From the IMG/VR virus record IMGVR_UViG_3300037847_002069, positions 1 through 33,573 of that record: DNA of 33,573 nt; one strand, written 5' to 3'. This stretch comes from a virus. How positions within the stretch are numbered: the first letter of the stretch is position 1; each line of letters starts with the position of its first letter. Below are positions 32,081-33,573 of the stretch, piece by piece. Under the pieces are notes generated by a model. It made no database searches. It had not been told where the DNA came from and was given only the letters and a program-made list of their open reading frames with translations. The position numbers were made by a program, and so were the translations under genes.

Positions 32081-32111
32081 TTTAATTACATAAACAAACA
32101 AAGGAGTTAAG

Positions 32112-32273
32112 ATGAAGACATTTAAATATAAAGTAATATATAGTTCAATCTGGGCTGCCCCAGAAATATATCTTGTCAACACATTAGAAGACGTAAATCT
32201 TTTGAAATATCATGGTAGAGAAGAACAATATTTAGTAGAAGTAGAAGAAGGCAATTTCAGTATTAATGATTAA
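32112..32273 (+). CDS. 53-aa early protein of unknown function
   Basis: A free-standing mini-gene with its own promoter (32053), AAAGGAG site and strong terminator (32314), so it is a separate transcript and likely strongly expressed early. The sequence MKTFKYKVIYSSIWAAPEIY then LVNTLEDVNLLKYHGREEQY and an acidic end (VEVEEGNFSIND) shows a mixed strand-helix pattern with no signal or membrane segment. Early, isolated, acidic mini-proteins are often host-takeover factors; that is only a suggestion. Confidence 0.75.
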   Translation: MKTFKYKVIYSSIWAAPEIYLVNTLEDVNLLKYHGREEQYLVEVEEGNFSIND

Positions 32274-32313
32274 ATAAATTTTGACTCCAACGGCCACCTC
32301 GAGGCCACCACTT

Positions 32314-32341
32314 GAGCCGGATCCGTCCGGCTCTTTTTTTT
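32314..32341 (+). terminator. Rho-independent terminator after the 53-aa gene
   Basis: Perfect 7-bp stem GAGCCGG/CCGGCTC (32314-32320 and 32327-32333) with an ATCCGT loop followed by eight T. It isolates the first early gene from the operon beyond. Just upstream is a short direct repeat GGCCACC (32292, 32303). Confidence 0.93.
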
Positions 32342-32363
32342 AGTTTTCATTAGGTACTAATCA

Positions 32364-32579
32364 AATGACAAGGATGACAAGTGACATACACCCTATATAT
32401 AGGGTGTGTACTGTCATGTCATTTCAATCCTCTTTGTGTCATTGTGTCATTGCTGTGTCATTTCAAAAGTTGAGTAAAAACAATAACTTCTAGAACACAA
32501 TGACAGGAGATGACACCACCTTTGTAAGGTGTCATTGTAAAGATTGCGAGCAATGACATAGGTTTGAACAGGTGTCATT
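32364..32579. repeat. Array of 12 ATGACA/TGTCAT motifs (operator cluster or origin)
   Basis: Exact ATGACA starts at 32365, 32374, 32500, 32510 and 32553; exact TGTCAT starts at 32412, 32417, 32437, 32445, 32456, 32530 and 32573; GTGACA is at 32381. Most extend to GTGTCATT or AATGACA. Orientation is mixed, with pairs such as ATGACACC/GGTGTCAT (32510-32535) forming inverted repeats. About 0.1 would be expected by chance in this length. It holds no gene and separates a terminator from early promoter 2. Confidence 0.85.
32388..32407. repeat. 20-bp perfect palindrome
   Basis: ACACCCTATATATAGGGTGT is a perfect inverted repeat centred at 32397.5, with three ATGACA-type sites to its left and TGTCAT copies to its right. 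A dimeric binding site or cruciform is possible. Confidence 0.9.
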
Positions 32580-32600
32580 TCAAATAACATAAAAAAGGGG

Positions 32601-32628
32601 TTGACATACCTAGTTATATATGAATAAT
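32601..32628 (+). promoter_or_regulatory. Early promoter 2 (sigma70-like), main early operon
   Basis: TTGACA (32601-32606), 16-nt spacer, AATAAT (32623-32628). The leader TACATAAACAA starts 34 nt after the -35, exactly as at promoter 1, and leads to CAAAGGAGG and ATG 32664. It directly follows the TGTCAT array. Confidence 0.75.
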
Positions 32629-32663
32629 AGGGGGTACATAAACAACCAACAAAGGAGGTAACT

Positions 32664-32735
32664 ATGGTATTAGGTGTATTATTAGCCGCACATTATTTTG
32701 TGCTAGTTCCTGAAATCATTAAAGCAATCGCATAA
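32664..32735 (+). CDS. 23-aa hydrophobic peptide
   Basis: First gene behind early promoter 2, with a near-perfect AAAGGAGGT site. The product MVLGVLLAAHYFVLVPEIIK plus AIA is almost wholly hydrophobic and would lie in the membrane. It overlaps the next gene by one base (TAATG). It could be a toxin-like or regulatory micropeptide, or serve mainly to couple translation. Confidence 0.55.
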   Translation: MVLGVLLAAHYFVLVPEIIKAIA

Positions 32736-32842
32736 TGAACAGGGTATTCAACAAACTTATCTTATCCATAAAAATAGGGTTGCTTCTAGTGGTTCCACTA
32801 GGGGCGCTCTTTTTAGGGGTAGTCATTTTAATTAACTATTAA
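32735..32842 (+). CDS. 35-aa single-pass membrane protein
   Basis: Short basic N-terminus (MNRVFNKLILSIK) followed by one membrane helix (IGLLLVVPLGALFLGVVILI). It has no separate Shine-Dalgarno and is coupled to the 23-aa gene by TAATG. Early phage membrane micropeptides can alter host envelope or exclude other phages, but no evidence for a particular role is visible. Confidence 0.55.
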   Translation: MNRVFNKLILSIKIGLLLVVPLGALFLGVVILINY

Positions 32843-32855
32843 CAAGGGGGAAACG

Positions 32856-33071
32856 ATGAAATTAAATGATAAACATGAGGCAGCCGACCTAATTTATTGG
32901 CATATTTTAGATACATTGCCAGATGATGTCAGGAAATTATGTGTTAAACCTAACTATGAAAAAGGGGGGACAGTAAACACAGAAACAGGCACAGATTTAC
33001 TCTTTGGTATTGAAGATATATTAGCTGAATATTGTGAGGAATTACAATTACAAGGGGGGAACGATGAGTAA
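32856..33071 (+). CDS. 71-aa acidic early protein
   Basis: Begins MKLNDKHEAADLIYWHILDT behind an AAGGGGG site. The rest (LPDDVRKLCVKPNYEKGGTV, TDLLFGIEDILAEYCEELQL) suggests a small helical, soluble, acidic protein. No family recognised. Its stop lies 8 nt inside the next gene in the junction ACGATGAGTAA, so translation is coupled. Confidence 0.7.
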   Translation: MKLNDKHEAADLIYWHILDTLPDDVRKLCVKPNYEKGGTVNTETGTDLLFGIEDILAEYCEELQLQGGNDE

Positions 33072-33201
33072 AGAAAATATATTAGTAAGAGTCTATAAAG
33101 ATGTTTATGTAGAAGATGATGACGACTACATAGAAAATGCTATTGAATTAGCGACAGACTTTGCAGGTGATTTTGATGTAGAGATAATAGACGATGAGTA
33201 A
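33064..33201 (+). CDS. 45-aa acidic early protein
   Basis: MSKENILVRVYKDVYVEDDD, then DYIENAIELATDFAGDFDVE and a DDE end. It has a strand-helix-strand feel and very high negative charge, which could mimic DNA or bind a basic partner. It starts behind AAGGGGGG in the junction ACGATGAGTAA, and an identical junction starts the following gene exactly 130 nt later. Confidence 0.65.
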   Translation: MSKENILVRVYKDVYVEDDDDYIENAIELATDFAGDFDVEIIDDE

Positions 33202-33573
33202 ATTCAAGGAATACAAGACCAAGTATTCAATCTTGCCGGCTCGCATCATTGGGGATAAACGGTTCAAGATAGCGCACTACAATGTGATGTGTTGTTTTGG
33301 GGTGCATGCCGGTAAGTCCGGCCTGATCTACTGCACCCACGAAACGATAGAGGCCGAGTGTCCCCACGTCCAGAAGTCCACGATTAAAAAGGCAATCAAT
33401 GACTTGGTTACGTGGGGGTACGTGCATCGACTCGAACCCAAGTATATGAGGGGGCAGAAGTCTAGATATCTTACGAACCGGTACATGTTGGTGTACGAAC
33501 CCGACCAAGACATACCACCGTATGAGGAGCTTAAAAAGGTTTACAATACTGAAGTCGTGGCGAGTAGTAAAAT
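33194..33573 (+). CDS. Replication-initiator-like winged-helix protein (5' part of origin-spanning gene)
   Basis: Start ATG 33194, within the ACGATGAGTAA overlap with the 45-aa gene; the frame continues across the contig end to 449 for a total of 219 residues. The N-terminal ~100 residues contain the winged-helix: strand and helix (ILPARIIGDKRFKIAHYNVM), helix-turn-helix (GLIYCTHETIEAECPHVQKS, TIKKAINDLVTWGYVHRLE) and a basic wing (MRGQKSRYLTNRYMLVYE). This resembles initiator proteins of phages and plasmids that use host polymerase. It may recognise the repeat array at 32.4 kb, about 0.6-0.8 kb upstream; this is inference. Confidence 0.72.
   Translation, partial: MSKFKEYKTKYSILPARIIGDKRFKIAHYNVMCCFGVHAGKSGLIYCTHETIEAECPHVQKSTIKKAINDLVTWGYVHRLEPKYMRGQKSRYLTNRYMLVYEPDQDIPPYEELKKVYNTEVVASSK
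33405..33573. repeat. Terminal overlap, right copy
   Basis: Second copy of bases 1-169. Joining position 33404 to position 1 restores one uninterrupted reading frame (33194 through 449), so the molecule is best treated as circular or circularly permuted with about 33,404 unique bases. Confidence 0.9.

Noticed and set aside
32364-32579. CRISPR array
   Set aside because: Repeat is only 6-8 bp, in both orientations and at irregular spacing.
32762-32770. TTATCCATA, one mismatch from a DnaA box
   Set aside because: Single copy inside a coding mini-gene, with no cluster around it.

Overview
The window is a near-complete tailed-phage genome of the T7-like podovirus architecture. Bases 1-169 recur at 33405-33573 with a single mismatch, so the unit closes on itself at about 33,404 bp (a circular assembly, or a circularly permuted or terminally redundant molecule). 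The recognisable head and tail set is terminase small and large subunits, T7-type portal, scaffold, capsid, tail tubular A and B, internal virion proteins like gp14/gp15/gp16, and a tail fibre with a gp17-like N-terminus. I see no RNA polymerase, no DNA polymerase, no integrase catalytic domain, no tRNA and no CRISPR. Low GC, small AT-rich genes and the accessory families (DUF6321-like, DUF5824-like, Bbp19-like, NTIAEAD-ending fibre partner) are typical of marine podoviruses such as the HTVC010P-type pelagiphages. The host cannot be fixed from sequence alone, but it should be Gram-negative because there are Sec signal peptides and a spanin-like gene.

Layout: two divergent transcription units leave a control region at about 31.76-32.66 kb. 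The rightward early unit runs from 32112 through the contig ends to 5925. It holds five mini-genes, a winged-helix replication-initiator-like protein (33194 to 449 across the junction), three unrecognised small proteins plus a ribbon-helix-helix regulator, an acidic-tailed SSB-like protein, a TOPRIM primase/RepA-like helicase split by a frameshift, a YqaJ-like PD-(D/E)XK nuclease, and a fusion of an integrase arm-binding domain to a GIY-YIG nuclease domain. The leftward late unit runs from 31760 down to 5922. Its order is packaging, small head genes, lysozyme, portal, scaffold, capsid, terminator, tail tube, internal core proteins, fibres, and finally a block of membrane and secreted proteins that is probably the lysis module.

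The control region is the most unusual DNA. It holds two near-identical sigma70-like promoter/leader cassettes, a strong terminator, a 20-bp perfect palindrome, and twelve exact ATGACA/TGTCAT hexamers in about 215 bp. More copies surround the late promoter, whose -10 sits so close to the terminase start that its mRNA should be leaderless. This looks like a multi-operator early/late switch and/or a replication origin. Candidate binders are the phage's own ribbon-helix-helix and winged-helix proteins.

Three further points stand out. An MT-A70 adenine methyltransferase gene is bounded by a 15-bp direct repeat that rebuilds the same gene junction on both sides. The primase needs a -1 shift to be read whole. 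A 16-residue leader peptide with a perfect Shine-Dalgarno is start-stop coupled to a secreted protein.
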